Shown piece by piece: positions 31,758 to 42,741 of a DNA stretch of 64,000 nucleotides. Each line of letters opens with the position of its first letter. Position 1 is the first letter of the stretch. The stretch comes from Cervus elaphus. Its lineage: Eukaryota; Chordata; Mammalia; Artiodactyla; Cervidae. Both the position numbers and the translations under genes were made by a program. Location of the stretch: assembly GCF_910594005.1 (NCBI RefSeq), contig NC_057831.1, forward strand, positions 46,024,001-46,088,000, given 5' to 3'. The notes beneath the pieces are model-generated. The model had not been told where the DNA came from and searched no databases. It saw only the letters and a program-made list of their open reading frames with translations.

Positions 31758-32175
31758 CTCTTGACAATGACCCAAAACTTAGGGGCTTTAAGCAACACAA
31801 CCTATTATTTATAGACCTGCAGTTTGGAAGTCCAAGAAGAGTTTCACTGGGCTAAAGATAAGTGTTGGCAGGGCTGTGTTTCCTTTGGGAGGATTTAAGA
31901 GAGAATGTGTTTCTTGGTTTTTCCCAGACTTCAAATGCTGATGGCCTGTCTCCTCCATCTTCAAAGCCAGCTGCAGCAGATGGAAGGCCTTCTTCCATCC
32001 CATCACTCTGGCCTTTCTTCTCTACTCACATCTCCCTCCCTCTCTCCTCCTCTGCCTCCCTCTTAGGCTTTTACGGACCCGTGTTATAACGTTGGGCCCA
32101 CCCAGATAATTCTAGAAAATCTCCCCATTTCAAGGTTATTAACTTAGTCATATCTGCAAAGTGCTATTAGCTGTG
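31758..32175 (-). repeat. MLT1-like MaLR LTR, antisense
   Basis: AACTTAGGGGCTTTAAGCAA, TGCAGTTTGGAAGTCC, a CTCCATCTTCAAAGCCAGC block and TTAGTCATATCTGCAAAGTG follow the complement of an MLT1 LTR. Confidence 0.6.
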
Positions 32176-32489
32176 CCATCCAGCATAGTCACAGGTTCCA
32201 GAGGTCAGGGTGTGGACATCGTTGTTCTGCCCATCGTGGCAGCTGTGAGTTTTCAGTTCTGATTCTGTGTTCCATTGGAAACACAATTTATGGAGCCAGC
32301 CATTGACAGAGAGGGAAGCAGTCGGGCTATGAGGCAAATAGGTGAACTCCAAAGGTAGACATTCATCAAGGATTATGCAGGAAGTTAATGATGGATACAT
32401 CTTACAAGTCATACTAAAAATAGTTTTGTTCTGGTGAAAGTGGGAAGGGGATGATCAATTTCAGGACAGAGGTAGTGCTGACAGAATTT
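32176..32489. other. Unassigned flank
   Basis: No gene or repeat recognised. Confidence 0.5.
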
Positions 32490-32673
32490 TGTTGACAAAA
32501 AAATTTACAAATATAATAAGTTTGGGGGATGCATTCATCTGAAGTTGTTTCTTTTTGTCCAACAGCTTTTTCCCACAAGGAGGATACATAAATATCATCT
32601 ATCTAATCAAAATTTCAAAAGAAATCTCTTCTCAATAAAGCATTAAATTGTCTGTGTAAGAATAAAAATTTTG
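32490..32673 (+). pseudogene. Possible 5' part of the decayed zinc-finger sequence
   Basis: Weak finger-like text (KIYKYNKFGGCIHLK) precedes the CHR SINE in the same orientation as the clearer zinc-finger remnant at 33266. Too decayed to be sure. Confidence 0.3.
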
Positions 32674-32797
32674 AGGGAATTCCCTGGTGGTCCAGTGGTT
32701 AAGACTCCATGCTCTCACTGCTAAGGACTCAGGTTCAACTACTGGTTGGGGAACAAAGATCTTACAGACTGCATGTTGTGGCCAAAAAAAAAAAAAA
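32674..32797 (+). repeat. CHR-type SINE, short
   Basis: GGGAATTCCCTGGTGGTCCA to GCATGTTGTGGCC plus an A-run is the tRNA-like head of a CHR SINE. Confidence 0.8.
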
Positions 32798-32888
32798 CAA
32801 ATTTAAGAGAAAAGAAGAAGAAAACTCTTGAAATATAGTGAAAAGTCTTGAAAAGGATTGAAATCTTTTGTTTAGGAAAAGTAATTTC

Positions 32889-33250
32889 TTCCCCCCCCCC
32901 CCCACTTTTTTATTTGTTTGGAGTTTAATTACTTTACACTGTTTCCGCTATACAATGAAGTGAATCAGTTATATGTATAGATACAACCCCCTCACTCTTG
33001 AGCCTCCTCCTAACACGCCCCATCCTACCTGTCTAGGTCATCACAGAACTCCGAGCTGAGCTTCCTGTGTTATACAATAGCTTCCCACTAGCTATCCATT
33101 TTAGACGTGGTAGTGTATATATATATTAATGTTACTCTCTCAGTCCGTCCCTCCCTCTTCATCCCCTGCTGTGTCCACAAGCCTATTCTCTATGTCTGCA
33201 TCTCTATTTCTGCCCTGCAAATAGGTTCATCAGTACCATTTTTTTCTAGA
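32889..33250 (-). mobile_element. L1 3' end, antisense, within the zinc-finger remnant
   Basis: A C-run (about 32892-32903) and complement of L1 3' text (GGAGTTTAATTACTTTACAC; CCATCCTACCTGTCTAGGTC). Flanks AGGAAAAGTAATTTC (32874-32888) and AGGAACAGTAATTTC (33251-33265) are a 15-bp target duplication with one mismatch. Confidence 0.85.
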
Positions 33251-33265
33251 AGGAACAGTAATTTC

Positions 33266-34375
33266 AGACTTTGGGGTAATTTCATACTTTGAGAATAAAG
33301 ATTACTGGATGGCCTTCAACAATGTTCAAAATCTTATCAACACCACAGAATTCATAATGGAATAAAAATTTGTGAATATAATGAGTGTAGGGAGATTGTT
33401 TAGCCACGGCTCTCGTCTTACTCAACATCAAGGACTATACACTAGAGAAAAAATGCTGTGGATGTGATAAATGCGAGAAGGCTTTTAGCCAATGCTGAAT
33501 TTTAACCAATTACTCTCTATTGAAAAATTCATATCATGGATAAAGCCTATGAATGTAACCGATATAGAAAAGGTTTAGCAAGTGCTCAGACCTTTCTAGG
33601 TACCAAAGAACTAATAATGAAGATGAAATCTGTGAGTTTCATTCATCCAAGCATGGAGTCATGACTATGAGCAGGCAAGATCTTTAGCCATGCCTCCAGC
33701 CTGGCCTAGAGTGAGAGAATTCACGTTGGAGAAAAGTCCTACAAATGTAGTGACTGTAGAAAGTCCTTTAGACAGAGCTCAAACATCGATCAACATTTCA
33801 GAATTCCCACATAAGTAACGCTGGCAATTCATGCATCAAGCAACCGCTATAGATGCAAAGAATGTGGGGACAGCTTTAACCTGTGTCACTCCTTACTCAT
33901 ATCAGAGAATTCTTGGGGAGTGAGGGTGGAACTTCCCTTAGGTATAAATTTCATTGATTTAATGTCCAAAAAAAATTGCAGCAATGAGAAACCTCTGAAT
34001 TTGCAGTGTCTTTTGTCACAGCTCCCTGGTATGGACTTTCCTGGTGGCTCAGATGGTAAAGCGCCTGTCTGCAATGCGGAAGACCCAGGTTCGATCCCTG
34101 GGTTGGGAAGATCCCCTGGAGAAGTAAATGGCAGCCCACTCCAATACTCTTGCCTGGAAAATACCATGGATGGAGAAGCCTGGTAGGCTATAGTCCTTGG
34201 GGTCATAAAGAGTTGGACACGACTGAGAGACTTCATTTTCACTTTCACTTTGTCATAGTTCACCCTTACTAACAAGCAGGGAATTCTAACTGGGGAGAAA
34301 TCCAAATTGTGGAGCAAGTGAGTAATTTGAATACACAGGTTGAAAAGCATGAGAAATGTGAAGAAATCCATTTGT
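33266..34375 (+). pseudogene. C2H2 zinc-finger pseudogene
   Basis: Several decayed C2H2 finger units read on the plus strand. Examples are RIHNG..KICEYNECRE (about 33340), CDKCEKAFSQC (about 33455), DKAYECNRYRKG (about 33540), the best one RIHVGEKSYKCSDCRKSFRQ (about 33711-33770), and YRCKECGDSFNL (about 33850). After a Bov-tA insertion come CHSSPLL and LTGEKS text near 34255-34300. Linkers of the HTGEKP type join the units, so this was a KRAB/C2H2-type zinc-finger gene or its retrocopy. Many stops and frame changes and lost zinc-binding residues (for example the last His of the best finger is Pro) show it is dead. I cannot tell a processed copy from a relic exon. The parent gene is not identified. 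Confidence 0.8.
34025..34248 (+). repeat. Bov-tA SINE inserted in the zinc-finger pseudogene
   Basis: Complete Bov-tA with flanks TTTGTCACAGCTC (34012-34024) and TTTGTCATAGTTC (34249-34261), two mismatches. It splits one finger unit. Confidence 0.92.
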
Positions 34376-35425
34376 CTGTGTAAATACATGGTTTTCATTG
34401 CCATTTCACAGAAAAGGTTGATAAATAAAGCCAAATAGTAAGGAAGACTTTTGTCTTAGAGTCAAAATCAATTGAGGCAGTAGTGCAGACAAGATGAAAT
34501 CTTTGTTACAAGGAAAGCCTAGGACATTTGTTTTTAAAAACCTTGTCTTAATAACATGTATTGCAGGAATTGTGAATGAATTCATTTAATGGATAAAGTT
34601 TTGAATCTATTACAAATGGCTCCAAGAAGACAATGAAGAACGAATCACTCCAAAATGAAAAGTTTTCAAGGGAGAGAAATCCTGATACTTAGGAGAAACT
34701 ACCATTTTCTGATGATGAGCATAGAGAAAGATACAGGAGCAGACTGGGGGAACCTGGTGACTTTAGAGGAACCAGCAGATTCACAGTGGTGGTGAGAGTT
34801 GACTTATGTGGAGAAGAAACAAAGAAGAAGCTTCAGGCTGGAGATCTGTGGAATCGGAGGAATCTATTTTCTTTGCAGTCAGAAAGCATGTAGAGAAGAA
34901 AGTGTGAGCAAGGCAAATGGAAATGAAGGGCCATGGTCTTGGGGGGAGACTGAAACAGGGCTTTCATTTAATCCATAGTGAACGTGAACATTGGGGATTG
35001 TATTATTGTTTCACGTGAAAGTAATTTAATATATTGTATACATGAAAAGATTTTTTTTGTGGGGAAAAAAGTAGAGAACTATTGGACTACTGCAGTGTGG
35101 GGGAAAGGGGGAAAGATTTGCAAATGGAGAGAGGGAAGGGCTAGGGAATGCCAGGTGGCAGAGAGTGGGGTGATGTGGAGAGGGAGAGGAACTGTTCAGA
35201 TCCTTGATGAGCAGGGTTTAATTATGGAGACAGAGTCTGTGGGGTTGTGCAATGTAATCCCTCCTTTACGTCCCTCCCCTGCTCCCACCCTAATACAACT
35301 CTCTGTAAAGATTCGTGTTGCTTTTTAGTGCCACCAGGTCAGATTTGTGCTTCTTTTAAAGTGGTCCTGTTTTATTTGGATTATGTGCAGAAGCACGATT
35401 AGCATCTACCTTTTGGTATTATCTG
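34376..35425. other. Unassigned flank
   Basis: A purine-rich stretch follows the pseudogene (34600-35230). It could hold the pseudogene's 3'UTR but nothing confirms this. The 116-codon frame at 34978 lacks coding features. Confidence 0.45.
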
Positions 35426-35436
35426 ACCAACCAGGG

Positions 35437-35708
35437 CGGAGAAGGCAATGGCAACCCACTCCAGTACTCTCGCCTGGGAAATCCCATGGACGGAGGAGCC
35501 TGGTGGGCTGCAGTCCATGGGGTCGTGAAGAGTCAGACACGACTGAGTGACTTCACTTTCATTTTTCACTTTTCTGCATTGGAGAAGAAAGTGGCAGCCC
35601 ACTCCAGTGTTCTTGCCTGGAGAATCCCAGGGATGGGGGAGCCTGGTGGGCTGCCGTCTGTGGGGTCGCACAGAGTCGGACACAACTGAAGCGACTTAGC
35701 AGCAGCAG
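35437..35708 (+). repeat. Bov-A2 dimer
   Basis: Two tandem Bov-A units (35437-35570, 35578-35708) with a CAG tail and perfect target duplications ACCAACCAGGG (35426-35436 and 35709-35719). Confidence 0.93.
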
Positions 35709-35764
35709 ACCAACCAGGGAAGCTGTTTTGATATTATAAGGAATAAATAAAGCAAGTCACATGG

Positions 35765-36225
35765 AAATGCTTGTCATACAGCATACTGAGCACCTAATAT
35801 GTACTTGTCACTGTTCTATGTAGTAGGAATGGAGAGATAGGCAGGACCGATACGGTCTTGCCCTCATGGATCTTAATAAGAAAAATGACTTTTCTTATTT
35901 TCCTTCTCAGGAAGCTTTCAGTTTAGGAGATAATGAAACCAAAAGGACATTTTGGGTCTCATTGCAACCTTGATTTCACATCTGCATAGACAGACAATCC
36001 TCTTAATTAATATGATATCTATTAGTTATGATAGTTATGATCTTGGCTAATATTGTCACTTGCACTTGAGAAGTTTTTATGTGTGGATGTGTTGAATCTT
36101 CACATCACGCTCATAAAGCCAGTATCTGTGTTACCCCATTCTAAAGATAAAGACAATGGAGCACAGAGGTCTTGAAGCGCTTAGCGAGGGTTTGGCAGAC
36201 GTGAGATCTAAACCAGATGTTGGCC
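35765..36225 (-). repeat. L2 end and MIR-like pieces, antisense
   Basis: 35775-35880 (CTGAGCACCTAATATGTACT, TCTTGCCCTCATGGATCTTA) is L2-like. 36085-36225 (GTTACCCCATTCTAAAGATA, CTTGAAGCGCTTAGCGAGGG) is MIR-like. Between them is unassigned sequence. Confidence 0.5.
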
Positions 36226-36680
36226 TTTGAAGCTGCCACTCTTCAAAGACATCATCCTCCTGCAGGAGTGCAAAGACCTAGTCCCTCTGGAGAAACAAGT
36301 GTTATCTAATGAGCCTGCCCACGCTGTCCTTAATGAGTTAACTGCTGGACAAATGTTTGCTTTTCATAAAACAAACCTTAGTGCCTTTATCTTTCCGAAT
36401 GTGTGTAGTGCCGACAAGGCCATTCAGGCAGCCAGGGAACAGAGGCAGGCTGAGGAAGCCTTTATTTACATTCTGAGAAGACAGTTCAAAATTTTTCTTG
36501 TCTACAGAAGAACGCCAACTTCTGTCCGCAGAGCTGGTTCTGAGTTCCCACCGCTGTTTGTGGCTGCTGCTCCCCACGCCCGCTGCCAAGACAGAACTCT
36601 CCCCTTCATTCTCAGGACACTGAGACTGACCTGGCTACCAGTTCCAGACAGTTATTTTCTGTGCCAATGCCAGGAGTAAT
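36226..36680. other. Repeat-free segment with a 150-codon frame
   Basis: No repeat is recognised here. A plus frame of 150 codons (36227-36679) has no family resemblance that I know, and the reverse strand holds an 83-codon frame. It may be single-copy or conserved non-coding sequence. Confidence 0.4.
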
Positions 36681-37015
36681 TCTTCAGCAGATTTATATGT
36701 TTCTCCTTCATTTGTGGCCCAGGTTTTTTTTTTCTTTCCACTGCCACATTCGTTTCTCTTATGAATGACATACCTTTTCCTGGATTCATTTCTCTCTGCT
36801 TTTTCATCTTGGCTCATTTAGTTTTTTCTTCCTGTTATTCAAGGTTAGTAGTGATATTAATATCTTCTGTTTGCACAGTGCTCTCTGAATTACAAATGCT
36901 TTTGTTTATTTAATCCTCTTGACAGTTTCATGCAATGGGCATTTTATACCCTTTATACAGATGAGAAAACTGAAACTCAGGTATTTTTGGTGATTTGTCC
37001 AACGTGATAGTAGTG
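36681..37015 (-). repeat. T-rich sequence, then MIR-like piece
   Basis: 36850-37015 (TTTAATCCTCTTGACAGTTT, ATACAGATGAGAAAACTGAA) is a MIR-like antisense segment. The part before it is unassigned and pyrimidine-rich. Confidence 0.5.
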
Positions 37016-37985
37016 GACATTTGTTGTCCACCTAGCATCCATTTACCCCTTTTCCAACATTGTTCCAATTTTTATTGGAGTCAACTGCCCCATCTTGGGC
37101 TGTGAGGTCCTTGTGAAGCTGTCAGCCAGTGGCTTCACAAATAGCTATTAGAGTAATACACCACCCGAGTGTCACTGAAAATTTGTCAGTGACTTCCACA
37201 GAGGCGACCAAAGCTCATCCTGGGAGTGATCTGCTGAAGGGCTTTGTTTTTACTGACCTTGAAGCCTGAGGACCCGCAGGAGAAGAACATGACTGAAAAT
37301 GGAGTTGACACCGAAGGATGAAGAGCTAAAGACTGTCAGCCTCTTTATAAGCTGGATCCAGCTGGAAGTTCTGGTTGAGAGAGCCAATACCCACCCCTTC
37401 TGACTTATGCCCGGTGAGCTGGGTTTCTGGGACTGAGTCCAGATCACATCCCAAGTGCTCAAAGCAGCAAGTCGATGTGACCCAGCTCACCTAATCCCAC
37501 CTGGTGTGTTTGTCCCTGCTCAGAGTCACCTTCAAAGGACCAGCCGTCCCACCCATCTGAGTGTGATGAAGAGTATAAGGGGCGACTTCGTTACGATGTC
37601 ACCCCCTTCCTAAACACCCCTAGAACTTCATCTTTATCCTGGCAGCTATGTTTCTACTTGTTTAAGGATCTTCTCTAAGATCTTTCCAGTGATAAAAACA
37701 GACTTAAAAATGTCCAGCCTGTAAACTCAAGGTCACTTTTTTTTTTCATTTTGAATAGAAGGGTGACCTTTCTCATTTTTGAGAGTTTCCTTTATGCTTC
37801 TGAAGAACTAAAATATAATAGCTAATAGCTTTGCAGTAATATCTTCATATTCCCTGAATACCTTAGAATAAATACCATCTAGCTTGGCTAATTGAAGTGT
37901 GTTCAGGTTCTAAATATTCTCTGTCATTCTTCCTATTTGTAGAGACAGAGATTAAAGAGAAAACTGTAAGAGCTGCCAACGTTAG
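37016..37985. other. Unassigned, probably old repeat remnants
   Basis: 37016-37650 has the look of a decayed LTR-type element (CCATCTTGGGCTGTGAGG; AAGCTGTCAGCCAGTGG), but no family can be named. The remainder shows nothing. Confidence 0.35.
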
Positions 37986-37989
37986 TGAT

Positions 37990-39600
37990 GCTATTTTTTT
38001 GGTCTATTTCTTTTACATTTTGTTTTCCTTTGATTTTAATTACAAAATTAACATACTTCCTGCAAAAATTTAAAGTAGAAAACATAAAATTAAAAACATA
38101 CTCCCAGCCTTCAATAGCCCTCTTTTCTCAGTTCAGCCCTGAAAAAATAATCACAGAACAAGGAATCCAGAAATATAACAAGTTATATTTGAATCTTTCT
38201 AATGACATTTTAAACATTTCAAATGTCTTCTTTGAATAAAAGTACATATATGTATGGGCTTCCCTGGTGGCTCAGACAATAAAGAATCTGCCTGCAATGC
38301 AGGAGACCTGGGTTTGATCCCTGTGTGGAGATGATACCCTGGAGATGGGAATGCAACCCAGTCTAGTATTCTTGTCTATAGAATTCCATGGACAGAGGAG
38401 CCTAGCAGGCTATAATGGGGTTGCAAAAAGTTTGACACAACTGTGTGACTAACACACACATATATTTGTATAGAAAGTACGGCTTTCCCCCATTTTAAAA
38501 TTTCACTCCCTTATGGTAGCAATTGGATATTTTATACTGTTCTGTGATAGTTTTTATTTTTTGCTTAAGAATGTATGATGAACACTTTCCAGATCAACAT
38601 ACATAGTTCTACCTCATTCTTTGCAAAGACTATGTGATCATCCACTGTCTATTTAGACCATAATTTATTTAACCATTTTCCATTTGATGAGCATGTAAAT
38701 TGTGTCTATTTTCTACAGTTATGAACAATAAGTCAATAAATAGCCTCTCACATATTTCTTTATACACACTGGCACAAGTATTTCTGAAGTTTCAATTTCT
38801 AAAAGTGAAATTTCTGGATCATCCTTTTTTAAATATTGTCAAATAATGCTCCAAAAAAGGCTTTATCAGTTTACGCTGCCATCAAAGTATACAAATGAGG
38901 TAATACTAGAGGTAATCAATTTTTTTTTTATTTTTGCCAGACAACAGGTGGAAAATAGAATCTTGCTGTTTTAAATCTTCTTCTTTTACTATTGGAGGAG
39001 TTTGCTCCTTTTAAATATTTGCTAACCATTAATATTTCCTTGGTGAATTTCCTTAATATATCATTTGACCATATTTCTATTGAGTTGTTTGACTTTTTTA
39101 ATTGATTTTGTAGGGCTCCTTATATTATTTATTTGTTTCTTTGTTCATTTGTCTCATGTCCTCTGAAAGCTTTCAGATTATTGGATTATGTATATTGTGG
39201 TGACTCACATGTGACTCATTTTAATTTTCCAAATAGATTATCACCCTATTTTTAGGTAGTCATATTTATTTCGATTTTTCCTAAGATAATGGTTTTCTCA
39301 ATTCCACTTCATTATGCAAATCTACTGCAATCAATAATTGATTTTTCCCCCGATATATTTTTGTTAACTTTTTATTTTAATTTAATCTTAAATAGACATT
39401 TCATTTAAATTTAATAAATTGGTAGTCAATTATTCCTATGCACTTTATTGAATAGGTCATATAGTTTCTTCTGATTTGAAATACTACCTGTATTATATTT
39501 CCTAAACCAATCTTTATTCTGTTTCTGGACTCCCTGTTCTGTTCTAGCAATATATGCATGTATTCTGAACCAGTGTTGCAGTATATCTATGCCCTAAATT
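37990..39600 (-). repeat. Old L1 (L1M-like), antisense, split by a Bov-tA
   Basis: AATTACAAAATTAACATACT, TATGATGAACACTTTCCAGA, CGCTGCCATCAAAGTATAC and ATTGATTTTGTAGGGCTCC are successive complements of old L1 3' sequence. 39176-39600 continues into ORF2-like antisense text (TTCTGTTTCTGGACTCCCTG). Confidence 0.6.
38256..38459 (+). repeat. Bov-tA SINE
   Basis: Head GGGCTTCCCTGGTGGCTCAG and Bov-A body. Flanks ACATATATGTAT / ACATATATTTGTAT look like a target duplication. Confidence 0.9.
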
Positions 39601-39604
39601 ATCC

Positions 39605-39860
39605 ATTACATGCATTGTGTAGCTAAAAGTACAAGCTCTGAAATCAGACTGTGTGGGTTCAAATCTTGCCTATATCACTTATTAGCTGTGTGACTTTGGG
39701 CCAGGGACTAAATCTCTCCTGATTTTTTCTTCACATCTGGAAAATGTGACCGATATCAGTTTTAGTTTCATGAAGATGTTGTGATGGTTAAATGGGATAA
39801 AGTATGCCAAGCATTTAGCTGAATGCCTAGTTCTTTAAAAGCAGTACATTCCTATGAAAC
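39605..39860 (+). repeat. MIR SINE
   Basis: A near full-length MIR: CAAGCTCTGAAATCAGACTG, TATTAGCTGTGTGACTTTGG and GATGGTTAAATGGGATAAAG. Confidence 0.8.
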
Positions 39861-39934
39861 TTCAAGTCCGAACCACGTGCTATGTGCTTCTTTTGTAGAT
39901 ATGTTTTTTTTATAAATCTCCACTTAAAAAATAA

Positions 39935-40060
39935 TAATAAGTATATATATGTATACCTATTGTTGATTCATGTTGATGTTTGGCAGAAGCCAACAAAATT
40001 CTGTAAAACAATTATCCTTCAATTTAAAAATTAATTAAAAATTAAAAAAATTATAAGTAA
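39935..40060 (+). repeat. Short L1 3' end
   Basis: TTGATTCATGTTGATGTTTG and CTGTAAAACAATTATCCTTC plus an A-rich tail form the last 100 bases or so of a ruminant L1, severely 5'-truncated. Confidence 0.8.
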
Positions 40061-40152
40061 GATTTATAAGTTTTAAGAAACTTGTATAATGTGGTAGAAC
40101 TCTGGTTCTAAAGTCTGTCTTTTTTTGAAGACATGTTCCCTTTCCACTATAT

Positions 40153-40277
40153 AGAACTCGAGTGCATGCTTAATCATGTCCGACTCTTTGAGACCGCGTG
40201 GACTATAGCCCACCAGGCTCCTTTGTCCATGGAATTTTCCAGACAAGAATACTGGAGTGGAGCCATTTCCTTCTCCA
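40153..40277 (-). repeat. Bov-A2 monomer
   Basis: One antisense Bov-A unit with perfect target duplications TTCCACTATAT (40142-40152 and 40278-40288). Confidence 0.9.
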
Positions 40278-40288
40278 TTCCACTATAT

Positions 40289-41003
40289 CATCCTTCTTTT
40301 AAACAACAGGCACTTTGCAATAGTGGAAATTCATGACTCATATTTTTCTTATATTCTTATTACCGGTCCCATTAAGTCTGGAATCAGCTTTCCCCTCAAA
40401 CACGGCTTTTTAACCCTCTCTTGACCCCTTGGCTTCCATGCTGAGGAAAGATGTCTGTGTCAAAGTTAGTTCTCCTAGGGGACTTCCCATGCGCTAAGAA
40501 TTGGGGAAAACAAGCAAATCTAAAACAGAGTAATACATTTTCTACTGTGGTGGCTTTCATAGTTATGCTACTCCAAAGATTATTCAGCGTAGGCTATTGG
40601 CCAAAGCTTAAAATTATTTTTAATTCCACTGAGTTTTTAAAATGATATCCCTGGTGAAGGGTTTGGTCCCTGTGCTCTAGGTATGCCCTCTGTTCTGAGC
40701 TCCCAGGGCATCTTGCACCCTGCCACCCTCTGCTTTCTTTGGCACTTTGTTCGCATCCTTCTCATTTGGCCCCAGTTCTTCTGGGATTGTTCTTCCCTAG
40801 GTCAGGGATCCTTTATGCTGAAATCCCACTGTGGCAGAGACTAGCTAGATGTTCACTGACCCAGTTTCTGCTTCCTAGACACACGGGACAATTATATTCC
40901 CTGCCTTCCTTTATGGGTAGATTGAGGCCTTAGGATGAGTTATGGCCAGTGGAGCGTGGTCAGGAGGGACGCACGCTACTTCCAGGTCTAACGATAGAGT
41001 GGA
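40289..41003. other. Unassigned flank; last part probably an old LTR
   Basis: 40880-41003 and 41414-41580 look like two halves of one old element (GGCCAGTGGAGCGTGGTCAG before; TGAGCTGGAAATAAATG after) interrupted by the LTR at 41009. The rest shows nothing. Confidence 0.4.
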
Positions 41004-41008
41004 CTGTG

Positions 41009-41408
41009 TGTGATGGTTAATCTTATGTATCAACTTCATCAGGCCATAGTTCCCAGATATGTGTTGAACATTATCCTGGATGTTTCTGTAAGCATATTTT
41101 TGGATGAGATTAGCATTTAAATTAATGGGCTTTGAGCAAAGCAGATTGCCCTCCATAATGTGAGTGGGTTTCATGCTATTAGTGGAAGGCCTTAGTGAAA
41201 CACAAGACTGGCCTCCCCCAAGCAGAAGGAAATTCTATCAGCAGATGGTCTGTAGCATCACCTCTTCCCTAGTCTCCAATCCACCCACCCTGAAGATTTT
41301 GGAATTACCAGACTCTACAATTACATGAGCTAATTTCTTAAAATAAATCCTTTTCTATACGCATGCATCTTACTGGTTCTGTTCCTATGGAAAACCCTAA
41401 TTAATACA
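41009..41408 (+). mobile_element. MLT2-type ERVL solo LTR
   Basis: 400 bp starting TGTGATGGTTAATCTTATGT and ending TAATTAATACA, with internal GATGAGATTAGCATTTAAAT, AGCAGATTGCCCTCC and an AATAAA near the end. A perfect 5-bp target duplication CTGTG (41004-41008 and 41409-41413) is as expected for ERVL. Confidence 0.85.
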
Positions 41409-41581
41409 CTGTGCGATTCTCCGTGCTATTTTGTTCCCTCGCTGTGTGGCTAGAAGTCCTCCAAGATGACAGAGCCACGTGATGGAAGGAGTTTGGATCC
41501 CTGCCTGAGTCACCATAAAAGGCACTCTGCCCAGTAGCATCATCTGACTGTATCAGACTTTTTCTGAGCTGGAAATAAATG

Positions 41582-41610
41582 TTTTTTTTTGTTGTTGTTG
41601 TTGTTGTTGT
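41582..41610. repeat. T-run and (GTT)n microsatellite
   Basis: Nine Ts followed by GTT units to 41610. Confidence 0.95.
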
Positions 41611-41814
41611 CAAGTCACTGAGATGTGTTACAGCATCTAGAATTACTTGTCATAATATAAACACAAATCGTTGTCTACAAAATCTAGTGAAAAGGTCTGA
41701 CTTTTGTGAAACCCTTTCTCAAAAGTAGGAATTTTGCTTGAAAGGTATCCTGACCCTGGAGATTTATCACACTTGAGTGATAGTCCTAGAGCTGCACTGT
41801 ATGATCCTAATAAT

Positions 41815-41988
41815 TTTTTCTTTCTGTTTTATTGAGATATAATTGACATACAGACTAGTTAAGTTTAAGGTATATAGCATAATGATTTGACTTACCTACA
41901 TCATGAAGTGATTATCACAGTAAGTTTAATGAACACCCATCATTTCTTATAGGTACAAAAATAAATAGAAAAAAAATTTTTTTTCTTG
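41815..41988 (-). mobile_element. L1 3' end, antisense, with target duplication
   Basis: TTTTATTGAGATATAATTGA and AGTGATTATCACAGTAAGTT are complement of an L1 3' end. Flanks TGATCCTAATAAT are identical (41802-41814 and 41989-42001). Confidence 0.85.
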
Positions 41989-42044
41989 TGATCCTAATAA
42001 TCTTGTCACATTTTCCACAGTGGACTAATTAAGTGATTTACAAA

Positions 42045-42250
42045 CATTATTTTATTAATTTGTTCAAGAAATATCTACAGTGTCTACCAAGTTTGAGGCA
42101 TTGTTAGTGTTAAGGACACAACAGTGAACAAGATATGCATGATGCCCGCCCCACAAATCTAGTGGGGGATTTATGGCTCTCAAAACCTTGTAAAGTACAG
42201 ATCATCATCTCTACAGATGTAGAAAAGGAAGCACACAGAAGTTAGGTGTC
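42045..42250 (-). repeat. L2-like 3' end, antisense
   Basis: TTCAAGAAATATCTACAGTG, a TGAGGCATTGTTAGTG block and GTGAACAAGATATGCATGAT resemble the complement of the L2 end. Confidence 0.5.
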
Positions 42251-42518
42251 TCTACTAAGCTCTTTCTGGGTAAGGAGGCCTCTCTCATTGACTCACTAGG
42301 CCATCTTAGATGTAGGCTTCTGGTTCCAGCTTCCAGTAGCATTTGATTCAGGAGGAAAGCATTGTTCAACATGGCCCTTGCTCACTTCTTCCTGAGCTCC
42401 TCTATTTTTCATATAAAGTTTTGTGTTTAGTGGGCCATGGAAATCATAGACTTCATCTCCACTGTTGTGCACACCCAAATATATCATCAGGGTTTTTTGA
42501 CTGCAAATAACAGAGACT

Positions 42519-42732
42519 GGGCTTTCCCAGTGGCGCAGTGAAGAAGAATCTAACTCGCAGTGCAGAGGTAGCGGGTTGGATCCCTGGATGGAGAAGATCC
42601 CCTGGAGTAGGAAATGGCAACCCACTCCAGTATTCTTGCCTGGAAAATTCCACGGATGGAGGAGCCTGGCAGACTACAGTCCATGGGGTCGCAAAGAGTG
42701 AAACATAATTTGAGCACACACACACACACAAA
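42519..42732 (+). repeat. Bov-tA SINE with CA tail
   Basis: Head GGGCTTTCCCAGTGGCGCAG and Bov-A body, ending in a (CA)n tail. Flanks ACAGAGACT (42510-42518) and ACAGAAACT (42733-42741). Confidence 0.9.
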
Positions 42733-42741
42733 ACAGAAACT

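Noticed and set aside
33886..34434. 182-codon minus-strand frame, the longest in the window
   Set aside because: It runs antisense through a Bov-tA SINE and the zinc-finger remnant. Its middle is standard Bov-A antisense translation (FSRQEYWSGLPF), so it is not a gene.
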